Shown: positions 8,937 to 18,553, counted from the stretch's first letter. The stretch: 64,000 nucleotides of DNA from Spirochaetia bacterium (GCA_022482625.1 JAKVOU010000001.1:2652784-2716783), one strand, 5' to 3'. A program made the numbers and translations. Notes: generated by a model from the letters alone, not told the origin.

Positions 8937-9618
8937 TGGAACAGGGTGACTTCTTGGAAAAAGATGATGTGCTGTACCTTGTTATTTCACATTCATGTGA
9001 TGTAGCAAGGCGAAAGGAACTTGAACCCTTTATGAAGTGATACCTTGTGAGCAAATATCAGAACTGAACGGTAACATGTGCTTTGGTAGAAACCCAAGGG
9101 AATTGCATATCAGCGTGATACAAGATAGTGAACCGCAATGCATGAATTTTTCGTTGAAAGCTGTTGAAAAAAAACAGATAGCAAAGGAAGAAATCAAGGC
9201 TTCATATACTACACGTGATGACTTGACAATGAAAGAACCTATTCGGATATTACAAGATTGGTTGTCTGCGAGATATCGGAGGCAGGCAATTCCTGATGAC
9301 ATTAATTCCTTACTCAAAGATACGTTGAAGTTACAGAGATATATCAAATCGCTCAAACAGGAATTGATTGGCATCTGGTTTGATATTGATGGACCAGAAG
9401 GGGAGAAACGTACCCTTACTTTGTATTTCATTGGAAATTCAGCCATCTTTAAGGCCGAAGCAAGGATTGAAGAAAAAATAAAAAAAATTGAAGAGAAAAA
9501 CAGCAGTTCAAATACAACTGATATAGAAGTACTTTGCCGTTATCGTTCAGACCTTGATATTTCCTTTAATGAAATCAACGCTCTTTCGTGGTTAAACTTT
9601 GATTATCTGTGCACATAG
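8936..9618 (+). pseudogene. Third gene of the module, disrupted by a single-base frameshift
   Basis: ATG 8936 overlaps the previous stop and starts MEQGDFLEKDDVLYLVISHS, continuing CDVARRKELEPFMK before TGA at 9038-9040. The +1 frame takes over without a gap (VIPCEQISEL...) and runs 193 residues to 9618. Adding one base near 9033-9036 would join the two as ...LEPFMEVIPCE..., about 227 residues in all. The start, with its GDF and SHSCDV motifs, recalls a hypothetical family annotated next to TIGR04255 genes. The cause could be a real inactivating mutation, a sequencing error, or frameshifting, although no slippery heptamer is obvious. Confidence 0.6.
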
Positions 9619-9757
9619 AATTGTTGTCATGCATAGGCAGGATTTGATAAATAAAGAATGATGATTGGTGTTTATATTCATGTAAGGATAAAGGTCTGAT
9701 CTATGATATTTGTCAGTTGTTATGCCATGTGCATCTTGGTTCTTGATGTTTTTATGA

Positions 9758-9786
9758 GGGCCAGTATCGGTTGGCGATGCTGGCCC
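9758..9786. terminator. Strong hairpin downstream of the PI-PLC-like gene
   Basis: A 12-bp stem (GGGCCAGTATCG 9758-9769 with 9775-9786, one G-T pair) closes a 5-nt loop. It lies between the convergent ends of the TIGR04255 module and the phospholipase gene. Neither strand has a strong T run after it, so it may be a Rho-assisted or pausing structure rather than a classic terminator. Confidence 0.45.
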
Positions 9787-9812
9787 CTGAAGAGAAAATA
9801 GTTGGTTAGGAG

Positions 9813-11252
9813 CTATAGTCTATGAAAATTGTAGTGCCTAAGTTCCGGATTGACTTTGATCACTTCCAAAGGAATGTCCTGCGATTCCTTGAACCCGATG
9901 AAATCGAAGGCTACGACACCTGCACGTGTCAGTTCGGTATGTTGCCGCAGGTAGTCAAGGACTTTTGGGTTGATGGCCAGGGACCATTGTCGGGGAGTTT
10001 TCTTAAAAAGATTCCAAGGTTTATTGACTCCGAAGCGTCCCAATAGCCCTTCTTTGTATGTATTCCGTGCCTGTACTGCTGATACGAACTGATCAAACCT
10101 GTCGCTTCCGGTGGCTCCATAAGGTTCTTGGAATGTCTGCGCCATAGTAAGTCCTTTCTCAGCTTTATAGGTTATTTTAGAACCATCACTCCTGTAGCGG
10201 ATACGCCATGGGTCATTCCCATAACCACCGCTGAGGTTGCCCTTGTCAATAGGATCAGAAACGATGAATATCTTTCCTCTTATCTCTCCAAGAGTAGGGA
10301 GAAGGTTCCTATTGCCTCGATCCATGTTTTCCTCACCCCTGTCGATATAGATGTAATCGCGGTATTCCTTCAACATACTGTCGATTTCCTTTCTGTACTT
10401 GGAAGTTTGGGATTTGTCCAGGTCCTGTTCGACGGAGAGGATCATGATGATGAATTCGGTAGGATGTTGCTTCAGCTTGAGTACCAGACGGTTGAAGGCG
10501 TCTTTGAACAAGATGTTGCTGTAGGCCCCAATATATGAAGCTCCTACCTTCGTGCTGTGGGCCAGTGCCGTGGCATCCAGTGAATTTGACCAGTATACCC
10601 GAAGATCGAAGCTACGGACTCCGGCGTCAAACTGATTTTCCAGGTTCAGGTACTGTGTCTGTGCAGTACTGTCAGCGTCGTTGAAGGTAGTTTCCATGTT
10701 TGTGAGCCACATAGCCGAATCGTGTGTGCCTGGGATGCTGATATCAGCGATGGGCCTGTTGTCGCTGATCTGTCCCATCCAATCCCTCAGGTCGGTAGGC
10801 GGAAGCTTCTGATAATACTTGTAGCAAAGGTAGATGTACTCACCACCGGCGCCGCGGTTCAGATCCACCGACAGCCTGTCGTATCCTGCAGGGGCAAAGG
10901 CGTTCTGTCCGGTTACGAGTGTGATATCGGTTATACCATCGGTATCATATTCCCATTTCGTATCTTTTTTGTAAAAGAGATAGATATAATCTCCACCGGC
11001 TCCGGTATTCAAGTCTACGTTGATTTTTGTATAACCGAATTCTGTTGCAAAATCCTTGGTAAAGATGGTGGAAGCGGTTGCAATCTTCAGGTCGACGATC
11101 CTTCTTGGTCCAGGTCCTTTTTTATAGCAGATGTAGATATACCTTCCACCTGCCCCTTTGTTCACGTCAAGGGGGAGCTTGACATATCCCTGCGGTACGG
11201 GGACGTTTGCATGCCTTCCTTCGATTATCTTGATGTCGGTGATGTAGTCCAT
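9813..11252 (-). CDS. PI-PLC X-domain phospholipase-like protein with three N-terminal GAGG repeats
   Basis: The 479-residue protein starts with three repeats (about residues 1-45, 52-95, 107-146), each carrying the core DLNxGAGGxYIYLxYK. They resemble the beta-prism repeats of MABP-type domains. A phosphatidylinositol-specific phospholipase C X domain follows. Its two catalytic histidines are visible as SIPGTHDSAM (His177) and ALAHSTK (His232), with FDLR at 215-218. No signal peptide is evident, so export would need another route. GGAG lies eight bases before the ATG. Family members cleave phosphoinositides or GPI anchors. A membrane-targeting role for the repeats is inference. Confidence 0.8.
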   Translation of the reverse strand: MDYITDIKIIEGRHANVPVPQGYVKLPLDVNKGAGGRYIYICYKKGPGPRRIVDLKIATASTIFTKDFATEFGYTKINVDLNTGAGGDYIYLFYKKDTKWEYDTDGITDITLVTGQNAFAPAGYDRLSVDLNRGAGGEYIYLCYKYYQKLPPTDLRDWMGQISDNRPIADISIPGTHDSAMWLTNMETTFNDADSTAQTQYLNLENQFDAGVRSFDLRVYWSNSLDATALAHSTKVGASYIGAYSNILFKDAFNRLVLKLKQHPTEFIIMILSVEQDLDKSQTSKYRKEIDSMLKEYRDYIYIDRGEENMDRGNRNLLPTLGEIRGKIFIVSDPIDKGNLSGGYGNDPWRIRYRSDGSKITYKAEKGLTMAQTFQEPYGATGSDRFDQFVSAVQARNTYKEGLLGRFGVNKPWNLFKKTPRQWSLAINPKVLDYLRQHTELTRAGVVAFDFIGFKESQDIPLEVIKVNPELRHYNFHRL

Positions 11253-11763
11253 GATGTTTTCTCCCGTTTTCGGTGCTGGTTGCCCTGAAACCTTCGCCGT
11301 TACCCATGACTGATATAGGTTGGATGTTGCATCGGTGGCGGTACGTCATGGTTTCCATGGTGTGCAGGACTGATGTAGGGCAACGTTCTACCCTATGACT
11401 GACGGAATAGCACGTGTATCAGCGTACATATGATACACGTAGGTACAATGGTGATTAATTACATAGCTAATTATATATTAGCATAAGGGCTATGTCAATT
11501 AAAAACCTAGGTATGAATCAGGCAGAAAGGAAGGAGAGAATCCAGCATTTTGTGTACTTGGGACTGCGTTTCTTGATAACTTGCTCGTCCCGTTCCATGA
11601 TGACAGCATTGAGTCTCTTGGCCTGCATCCAGGGACTATTGGCGTGTATGGATTTGATCCAAAAGACGTGCGTATGCTTTGTGTTACAAATCTTAGGAAC
11701 CATCGGTAACAAGACATAGCATCATCTGCATCCAGAAGGAAGGAGGGCAGTCAAAAGAAACTG
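11253..11763. other. Gene-poor interval between PI-PLC-like and TOTE-like genes
   Basis: The 511 bp hold no intact gene. A possible protein fragment on the plus strand is listed separately at 11503-11709. The rest shows no repeats or structured elements that I can identify. Confidence 0.4.
11503..11709 (+). pseudogene. Possible gene remnant without a start codon
   Basis: The frame is open from a stop at 11500 to TAA 11707-11709 and reads like real protein (ENPAFCVLGTAFLDNLL, then VPFHDDSIESLGLHPGTIG and VYGFDPKDVRML). It has no usable ATG upstream of the protein-like part and no recognisable family. It may be a decayed fragment. A chance open frame cannot be excluded. Confidence 0.25.
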
Positions 11764-14679
11764 TCAGTCGGACGAAGTATCTTTGGCGGTATTCCAAAGG
11801 CTTTCCATCTCTGAGGCAATGGCATTGTTTTCAAATCTCATGCAGCAATCGTCTTCAGTCCAAGGACCTAGGATATTCGTGCTGCCATACCAGACGATGT
11901 GAGTATCTATGACGGCACACCGTTGGGAAAGACCCACGATTTGTCGTACTACTATTCCTGTTGAGCTAAGTCTGTCAACGAGAGCTTTCTTATGAGCGGG
12001 TATCTGGAGTTTGTCCGGATAACCGTAGGTAAGGACGAATATCCTGATGCCTTTTTCCATCAAAGGCATAGCTGATGTTATGAAACGTGTTACAGCTGTA
12101 GTGTCTAACTTTGGACTTGAAATGATAAGCTGGTTCTTTACCGTTTCCAGGTCTTCTTCAAAGTTTTTGACATACTGGTTACCCATGAACCACCTGGTAT
12201 CAGAAGTACTTTCTGAAGTAGTACTGTCATGTGAAGATGAAATGGAATATCCCATTTGGACGTAACCCTTCAGACGCCTTTGATACATCCTCTCCAGTAG
12301 TGGAACATGGAAGTCTACGTAATCATAGATGCTGACTTCCTTTTTATGTTCAGAAGTACGATGCAGACGTCCGCAGTACTGGAACAGTACCCCCTTCCAT
12401 GAAATCGGCATCGTAAGGAACAAGGTATCGAGCCGAGGACCATCAAAGCCTTCTCCGATGTATCTTCCTGTAGCAAGGACGATAAGCGAATGGCTAGGTG
12501 GAACTGATTCAAGACGTTCCAAAGCCATACGCTTTTCTTTTGCCGATCCTTTTCCTGTGATGCTGATGACAGCATCAGCATCATCCTTAAGCTGTTCAGC
12601 AAGCCATGAGATATGGGCAACCCGTTCTGACAGGACCAGCGGGGTCCTTCCCTGGGAAACCGCAAGCCTGACATCCTTCAGGATCAAATCATTGCGGTAG
12701 GTATGTACCGCCAGCTTTTGATAATATTCAGTAATGCTTGGCTGATGGTCAGGATGCTCTTCCAAGACATTGAACGACGTAAACCGAGGTACAAGATACC
12801 GGGTCAGGCCTTGCATATCTGCAAGTTTCTTTGCGTCAAACTGGTACCGTAGCGGGCCACATTCCATGAACAGGATGGGTTGGTGTCCATCCCTACGAAT
12901 AGGAGTTGCCGTAAGACCGTAGATATAGCGGGCAGGAAGGGCCTTGATCAGGAGCTCAAAGCTGAAGGCTGATACATGGTGGCATTCATCTACCAGTACC
13001 ATGCCATACTTTCTGACTAGATTTTTCGCTATTACTACATCTTCAGCATCCTTTTCGAGCAAAGACTGCCTGATAGCGATATCGATGAGTCCTTTGGAAG
13101 TGTCTTTGCCACCTCCAATCATTCCTGGTTTCAGGTTAAGAAAACGTTGTATTGCTTTTTCCCATTGCAGAAGCAAGGCCATGGTAGGTACGATGATAAG
13201 CGTGTTGACTTTTCGTTTTGCAATGAGAGCTGTAGCTGTTACTGTTTTCCCAAAGCCTGTACCAGCAGATAGTATCCCGTTTTCGAATGGAAGAAGGGCT
13301 TCTAAGGCCTCTTTCTGTTCTGGATGTAGATTTCCTGTGAAGTGGACATTGACCGTATGTCCAACTTGACGCTTGTCATCAATGTGATAAGGAACTTCTT
13401 TCTCTGTAAGATAGTCGGTAACCTTTCCCATGCATCCCCTGGGAAGCAGGAGCTCATCATCTGTTTCTTCAGAGCAATCAATGAAACGTGGTTTGTTCCG
13501 TACCGACATTCTCATCCTTTCTGCTCGATAGAATTCCGGGTTGGAGAACACTGCCGTACGTCTCAGCATGCTCAAGGCCCTTTCACTGATGCCGGACTTC
13601 GGAATATGGATTACGTTTGAAAATATCAAAGTGACTGATGAAGGAAAATCGGAAACAGGACAAGTATATTGTCCTGAGGCCTTTGGAGTAGAAGTTTGGA
13701 GCTTCTTTGGCATGGGATCGGTTTTTTCGATGCAGGTCTGTGTTGCTTGTTCGATTTTTTCAGCTGTTGATCTCTGTAAAGATGAAAGGAAGACCCATTG
13801 GTCTGGATAAGGAGTGAACGATGCATCTACGAATACGGAATGCCCTTGCTTGACTGCCTGTCCTTGCAGAGGTAGGGCAATCAGATTGCCATACCCGCCT
13901 TTGGGAACAGTGTTTTGGTTCGGGAACATGCGGTCAAAGGAAGCAAAGGAGATGGAATGATGCTGGCTCATGGCATAGCGAAGCAATGCCGAGCCAAAGC
14001 TCCTTGCTTTTTCAGCAGGAATTGGTTTATCAAAGAAGAACCAGATGTGGACACCGTTTCCGGAACGTGAGATTTCAAAACCTGCAGGAATATGCAGATC
14101 TTTACAGATGTTTCTTAGTATGGTACACGTATCTTTCCAGTCTTTTTCATCAAAGTCCAGTGCAAGGAACCAACAGGAAGCATCAGGAAGAAGTGGATAG
14201 AGACCGACGACATCACGGCAGAGAGGATCATCTCCTCGTAGATGATGATAGATGGAAAGATTATCCAATGGTACAGGCTCATGGTGAAGACATTTTGAGC
14301 ATGGAACATGCTTCATATCGCATAGGCCAAAGGCCCATTTGTTCTTGCAGACAGGTGAGTAACCGCTTTTTCCAGACTTGTCATTTTTCCATTTGAGGGC
14401 AAATACGTCATTCCTACCACGGAATAGGGACTTATATAAGGCTATCTTACTTGCTGTGGAACTGGAATGGCACACGGCCTTTTCAGATACTTTTCCTTTC
14501 TCATGAAACTGTATATTATTGAGTGACACTTTGGATATTTGAGGCTGTATGATGGCTCTAAGCTTACTATGATATTGCTCATTGCTGAAGAGTTCATTTT
14601 CAATGAATTCGATGAGCCTTTTGTCTTGAATTGGCTTGAGTAACCTATGCAATTTCTGTTTTTCATCTTCAGAGAGCAT
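11764..14679 (-). CDS. TOTE-type conflict protein: archaeo-eukaryotic primase, SF2 helicase and PLD-like domain
   Basis: This 971-residue protein has four parts. A helical N-terminus leads to a Cys-rich knuckle (Cys101, Cys110, Cys117, Cys120). The primase core follows, with catalytic LALDFD (Asp165, Asp167), the SGNGVHIW motif with His201, and GNLIALPLQ. An SF2 helicase comes next, with Walker A AGTGFGKT (462-469), DECH (554-557) and TATP (580-583). The last about 150 residues form a phospholipase-D-like fold whose HKD motif is degraded (RCAVIDTHIVWYGSTN). This is the known TOTE conflict-system architecture, presumed to act against foreign nucleic acid. No partner gene is adjacent. Confidence 0.8.
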   Translation of the reverse strand: MLSEDEKQKLHRLLKPIQDKRLIEFIENELFSNEQYHSKLRAIIQPQISKVSLNNIQFHEKGKVSEKAVCHSSSTASKIALYKSLFRGRNDVFALKWKNDKSGKSGYSPVCKNKWAFGLCDMKHVPCSKCLHHEPVPLDNLSIYHHLRGDDPLCRDVVGLYPLLPDASCWFLALDFDEKDWKDTCTILRNICKDLHIPAGFEISRSGNGVHIWFFFDKPIPAEKARSFGSALLRYAMSQHHSISFASFDRMFPNQNTVPKGGYGNLIALPLQGQAVKQGHSVFVDASFTPYPDQWVFLSSLQRSTAEKIEQATQTCIEKTDPMPKKLQTSTPKASGQYTCPVSDFPSSVTLIFSNVIHIPKSGISERALSMLRRTAVFSNPEFYRAERMRMSVRNKPRFIDCSEETDDELLLPRGCMGKVTDYLTEKEVPYHIDDKRQVGHTVNVHFTGNLHPEQKEALEALLPFENGILSAGTGFGKTVTATALIAKRKVNTLIIVPTMALLLQWEKAIQRFLNLKPGMIGGGKDTSKGLIDIAIRQSLLEKDAEDVVIAKNLVRKYGMVLVDECHHVSAFSFELLIKALPARYIYGLTATPIRRDGHQPILFMECGPLRYQFDAKKLADMQGLTRYLVPRFTSFNVLEEHPDHQPSITEYYQKLAVHTYRNDLILKDVRLAVSQGRTPLVLSERVAHISWLAEQLKDDADAVISITGKGSAKEKRMALERLESVPPSHSLIVLATGRYIGEGFDGPRLDTLFLTMPISWKGVLFQYCGRLHRTSEHKKEVSIYDYVDFHVPLLERMYQRRLKGYVQMGYSISSSHDSTTSESTSDTRWFMGNQYVKNFEEDLETVKNQLIISSPKLDTTAVTRFITSAMPLMEKGIRIFVLTYGYPDKLQIPAHKKALVDRLSSTGIVVRQIVGLSQRCAVIDTHIVWYGSTNILGPWTEDDCCMRFENNAIASEMESLWNTAKDTSSD

Positions 14680-14961
14680 TGGATCTTACTATTTCTTCCT
14701 TTCTGTATGTAGTGTGACATTGAACTGCAAGTATGACAAGCCTTAGAGAAAAAACGGTAATCATAATTGGCAAGTAATGAGAATGTATGGAAAAGAACAC
14801 ATGAGCAGTGAGGAATCGATTACTACATGTCTAGGGACAAGAGAAGTCGGAAATGCCTGTTTGTTGCATCGTTTCCTATGATTCTTATGCATTGCACAAT
14901 GTTTTAAGGTCATTTCTTGCCTATACGTCAATGGACTGACGGGGCAACACAATTACCTGTT

Positions 14962-15750
14962 TTAACCTAAGGCTACGTCCAAGACCATCATCAGCGTAAA
15001 GCCTATGGCAAGTCCTATGGTGCCTACATCGCTGTTATCATCAGTCTGTGCTTCAGGTATAAGTTCTTCTGAAACGACGTAGATCATGGCTCCTGCTGCA
15101 AAGGCAAGCAGGTAGGGTAGCAGACCTGAGATGAGGTTTGTCAAGGCAATGGTAATCAGTCCTGCAATGGGCTCGACAATGCCTGAGAGCGTGCCATAAA
15201 GGAATGCCTTACCCCGAGAGGCGCCTTCGCCTCTCAGTGGCATGGAGATGATGGCACCTTCTGGGAAGTTCTGAATGGCAATACCGAGGGAAAGTACCAT
15301 GGCAGCACTTGCGGTGACCAATGGGTTCTGGAGCATCAATCCTGCATAGACGACGCCTACGGCCATTCCTTCAGGGATATTATGCAAGGTGACGGCCAGT
15401 ACCAGCATCGTAGTATGTTTCAGTTTGGTATGTGGGCCTTCAGGGCTTTCTTTGTCTGGATGTAGGTGTGGGATGATGTGGTCAAGCAGAAGCAGGAACC
15501 CTGTTCCAAGGAGAAAGCCGATGGCTGCTGGTAACCATGTCATGGAATAGCCTTGGTTTTCTGCCATGGAGAGGGCTGGTTCAAGCAATGACCAGATGGA
15601 GGCTGCGATCATAACGCCGGAGGCAAAGCCCAGCAGGGCTTTTGTAAGGCGGGTGGGAATGGTATCTTTTACCAGCAGTACCATGGCTGCTCCTAAGGTA
15701 GTTCCCAAGAACGGTATGAAAAGTCCAGCAAGTACGGTTTGGTTTAACAT
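14962..15750 (-). CDS. ZIP-family divalent metal transporter
   Basis: This 262-residue membrane protein has about eight hydrophobic segments. The conserved ZIP motif in helix IV (LHNIPEGMAVGV) and the helix V motif (IAIQNFPEGAII) supply the metal-binding His, Asn, Pro and Glu residues. A His/acidic loop (HPDKESPEGPHTKLKH) lies between helices III and IV. The start is set at ATG 15750 because CAGGAGA lies seven bases upstream; a longer frame to 15804 lacks this. It probably imports Zn or Mn (ZupT-like). The gene is monocistronic. Confidence 0.85.
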   Translation of the reverse strand: MLNQTVLAGLFIPFLGTTLGAAMVLLVKDTIPTRLTKALLGFASGVMIAASIWSLLEPALSMAENQGYSMTWLPAAIGFLLGTGFLLLLDHIIPHLHPDKESPEGPHTKLKHTTMLVLAVTLHNIPEGMAVGVVYAGLMLQNPLVTASAAMVLSLGIAIQNFPEGAIISMPLRGEGASRGKAFLYGTLSGIVEPIAGLITIALTNLISGLLPYLLAFAAGAMIYVVSEELIPEAQTDDNSDVGTIGLAIGFTLMMVLDVALG

Positions 15751-16368
15751 TCTGTTTTCTCCTGTTGATGGGAATATGATAGTATACCTTTGGAATACAG
15801 GCAAGAAGTATTATTCTGTTACCTTTTTGTTGGTTTCTTGTTATACTGCTAATGAGGTGCATATCGGACACCGATAAGTATGCAAAAAGATGCGTCTGTA
15901 TGTCAAATATGTTGGCTGTTTCAACTTTACTTTTTGTCTGTTGGCTGGTATACTCCCACTTAGACAAAAAACTAGAGCTGTAATGTGTTATTATACATAT
16001 GAAAGTGATAGTATGGAATGTGTAAAGTATTTGGGGAAAAACAGACTATACCTATTGTTTTGCCATGAAGGTCTGTTTATGCATGGGGGAGGAAGTATAC
16101 GTTGATAGTATCATCAAGGGATATATTTTTCTTTTTTCTGCTTTACTCCATTTCCAGTACAGGTGATTTCATGATGCATCAGACAGTGTCTGTTTGCGGT
16201 AAGTGGCCTTCGATGGCCTGACAGGACCCCGGACAGACAGTACGTTGATTCGTCGCGGCTGGGTATGGATGGGAGACAGGTAGATAGCTGTAATTCAAGC
16301 AGGTGCTTGAAATGGTCTGTTATCCTGTACTCTTTTTCAATGCTGGGAAATATGACATATTTAATGTT

Positions 16369-16396
16369 TTGTCCATTATAGCCTTACGTATATAAT
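16369..16396 (+). promoter_or_regulatory. Sigma-70-like promoter of the polysaccharide locus
   Basis: TTGTCC (16369-16374) and a consensus TATAAT (16391-16396) are 16 bp apart. The predicted start, near 16403, gives a leader of about 90 nt that contains the hairpin at 16427-16454. Confidence 0.55.
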
Positions 16397-16426
16397 GATA
16401 TTTTTATATCTATTTTAGCTGATAGT

Positions 16427-16454
16427 ATATCCTCGTCTGCAAAGGCGAGGATAT
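16427..16454 (+). promoter_or_regulatory. Leader hairpin, possible attenuator
   Basis: ATATCCTCG (16427-16435) pairs perfectly with 16446-16454 around a 10-nt loop, followed by only a short AT run. Its place in the leader of a surface-polysaccharide operon suggests attenuation or processive antitermination control. A plain terminator of an upstream transcript is the alternative. Confidence 0.4.
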
Positions 16455-16491
16455 ATTATGTCAGTGATTCTTAATATGGAGTGCACCGTAC

Positions 16492-18372
16492 ATGAAGCAA
16501 TCACAGTCAAACAAGGATTGTGCTGACAAAGTAGTACATAGACACCAGTCCCGAAGAGGGCGTATTGTCATTTTGATGCTGTTGGATATTGCGGTGTTCC
16601 TGTTTGTCTGGATAGCATCACAGTTTCTGGTATATGGGAATTTGGGTAAGATTACTGCAGGTTGTTGCTTGGTTATTGTACTGCAGATGCTTGCACAAGT
16701 GATATTCGGCCTGTATCGGGTACGGCTTATTGACAGTTCACTGGAACTTGCTGTACGGGCTCTTGGGCTTATGCTAGCTTCTTGTATTGGCTTTATCATT
16801 GCATTTTGGGGTCAACTGTTTGAACTGGCGAATTTCCGTTTGTTCGCTTGTTATACCATACTTTCTTATAGCGGTACGCTTGGTTACAGGGTGTTATATC
16901 GCTACTTGGTGTATCGTGTTCGCCAGAGAAACTGTGAAGGTTCTGGATTTGGTGATGAAGAAGGTGACCATCGAAGGCGTGTTGCGCTTGTCTATGGTGC
17001 TGGTGAAATTGGTAAGATGCTTGCTTCCCAAGCTACAAAGGGCAAGCTTAATTATAATATTGTCGGATTCATTGACGATGATGAGGTCAAAAGCCGTACA
17101 TTGATTCTCAATCGTCCTGTACTTGGTACAGTTGACCAGATTGAAGACATCTTGGTCAGACGTAAGATAGATACCCTGATCATAGCTATTACTGAGCTTT
17201 CTGCAGAGCATCTGCAGCAGGCTGTAGCTGCTGCAAATGCGACAGGGGCTGAGGTCAAGATTGTACCAAGTCTCTTCGAGCTGGAAAACAACCAGAAACA
17301 AAAAAGTGTTGATCTCAGGACGATCAACTACCAGGATCTGTTGGGCAGGAAGCTGATTGAGATTGATAGGAAGCCGATCAGGGAGATGATCGAAGGCAAG
17401 GTGGTTCTGGTAACCGGTGCCTGTGGTTCCATTGGTTCCGAGATCTGCCGTCAGGTGAAGAGCTATGGTCCCAAGCAACTGCTATTGCTTGATATTGATG
17501 AGTCTGGACTTCATGACAGTGTATTGAGACTTTTGGATTACAAGCATGAATGGTCTGATGAAGTGTTTCCGATCCTGTGTGATATCAAGAACGGGGCGAA
17601 GGTACAGGCTATCATGGCCAAGTACCATCCTGATATTGTATTCCATGCTGCAGCTTACAAGCATGTACCGATGGTACAGCTCTACCCTGAGGAGGGTATC
17701 AGAACAAACATCGGAGGTTCCTACAATGTGCTGAAGGCTGCCAAGGACAACAGGGTCAAGAAGGTCGTAGTGATCAGTACGGACAAGGCTGTCAATCCTA
17801 CGAATGTCATGGGAGCTACCAAAAGGGTGGTTGAGCTTGAGGCTGCCATGCTGAGTTCTCCTGAGACAGAGATGGTCTGTGTAAGATTTGGCAATGTCAT
17901 TGGAAGCCGAGGTAGCATGTTGCCTCTTTTCCTTGAGGAGATTCGTGCTGGAGTGCCCATTACCGTAACAGATAAGAAGATTATCAGATACTTCATGGCC
18001 ATTCCTGAAGCTGTAAGTCTTGTGTTCCTTGCTGGCTCTTTAGGTAAAGGTGGAGAGGTCATGGTCTTGGATATGGGGCAGCCTGTCAACATCTATGAAT
18101 TTGCCAAGCGTCTGATTGCGATGTATGGTAATCCACAGGAAGACAAGATAGTCATTACAGGCCTCAGGCCTGGAGAAAAGATGTATGAGGAACTTCTGGC
18201 AAATAAAGACAATACTATTCCAACCCAGAACAAACTTATATTCAAAGCAAAAGTAAGTGGTAGCCTGAGCAAAGAAACCTTTATGGACAGACTCCATAAA
18301 ATAGAAACCACAGATTCAGAAACTCTTAAGACTTGGGTGAAAGAAACAGTGCCGGAGTTTAGGGAAGGATAA
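16492..18372 (+). CDS. WbpM/CapD/PglF-like nucleoside-diphosphate-sugar 4,6-dehydratase
   Basis: This 626-residue inner-membrane protein has about four N-terminal transmembrane helices (residues 25-135), a first Rossmann motif (VYGAGEIGK, about 167) and a C-terminal extended SDR with GACGSIGS (about 308-315). The catalytic region STDKAVNPTNVMGATK carries Met440-x3-Lys444 in place of the usual Tyr-x3-Lys, as WbpM-type dehydratases do. The likely reaction is UDP-GlcNAc to the 4-keto-6-deoxy sugar. GGAG precedes the ATG. Its composition matches the flanking chromosome, unlike the AT-rich genes that follow after a 181-bp gap. Confidence 0.88.
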   Translation: MKQSQSNKDCADKVVHRHQSRRGRIVILMLLDIAVFLFVWIASQFLVYGNLGKITAGCCLVIVLQMLAQVIFGLYRVRLIDSSLELAVRALGLMLASCIGFIIAFWGQLFELANFRLFACYTILSYSGTLGYRVLYRYLVYRVRQRNCEGSGFGDEEGDHRRRVALVYGAGEIGKMLASQATKGKLNYNIVGFIDDDEVKSRTLILNRPVLGTVDQIEDILVRRKIDTLIIAITELSAEHLQQAVAAANATGAEVKIVPSLFELENNQKQKSVDLRTINYQDLLGRKLIEIDRKPIREMIEGKVVLVTGACGSIGSEICRQVKSYGPKQLLLLDIDESGLHDSVLRLLDYKHEWSDEVFPILCDIKNGAKVQAIMAKYHPDIVFHAAAYKHVPMVQLYPEEGIRTNIGGSYNVLKAAKDNRVKKVVVISTDKAVNPTNVMGATKRVVELEAAMLSSPETEMVCVRFGNVIGSRGSMLPLFLEEIRAGVPITVTDKKIIRYFMAIPEAVSLVFLAGSLGKGGEVMVLDMGQPVNIYEFAKRLIAMYGNPQEDKIVITGLRPGEKMYEELLANKDNTIPTQNKLIFKAKVSGSLSKETFMDRLHKIETTDSETLKTWVKETVPEFREG

Positions 18373-18553
18373 GGTTGATCCAAGTTAGGGTTAGAATAAT
18401 TCTGATTAGTTTTTAATTTTAATATATATATGTATATATTAGTGACAAAATATTTTTCTGTTTTTTTGATAGCAAGTTATGCCATTAAAAGGATTTTATA
18501 TATAGTGTTAGAAGATTTGTATGAATAAAAATTAAATAATTTAGAGGAAAAAA

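Larger units (their letters stand above)
15751..16491. other. Long leader and intergenic region before the polysaccharide locus
   Basis: About 740 bp separate the ZIP gene from the dehydratase gene. No convincing small gene is seen. The only clear signals are the promoter at 16369-16396 and the hairpin at 16427-16454, both close to the dehydratase gene. Confidence 0.5.

Noticed and set aside
11492-11719. Overlapping 60-75 residue frames on both strands
   Set aside because: They have no ribosome binding site or family. A different plus frame (11503-11709) looks more protein-like and is listed with low confidence.
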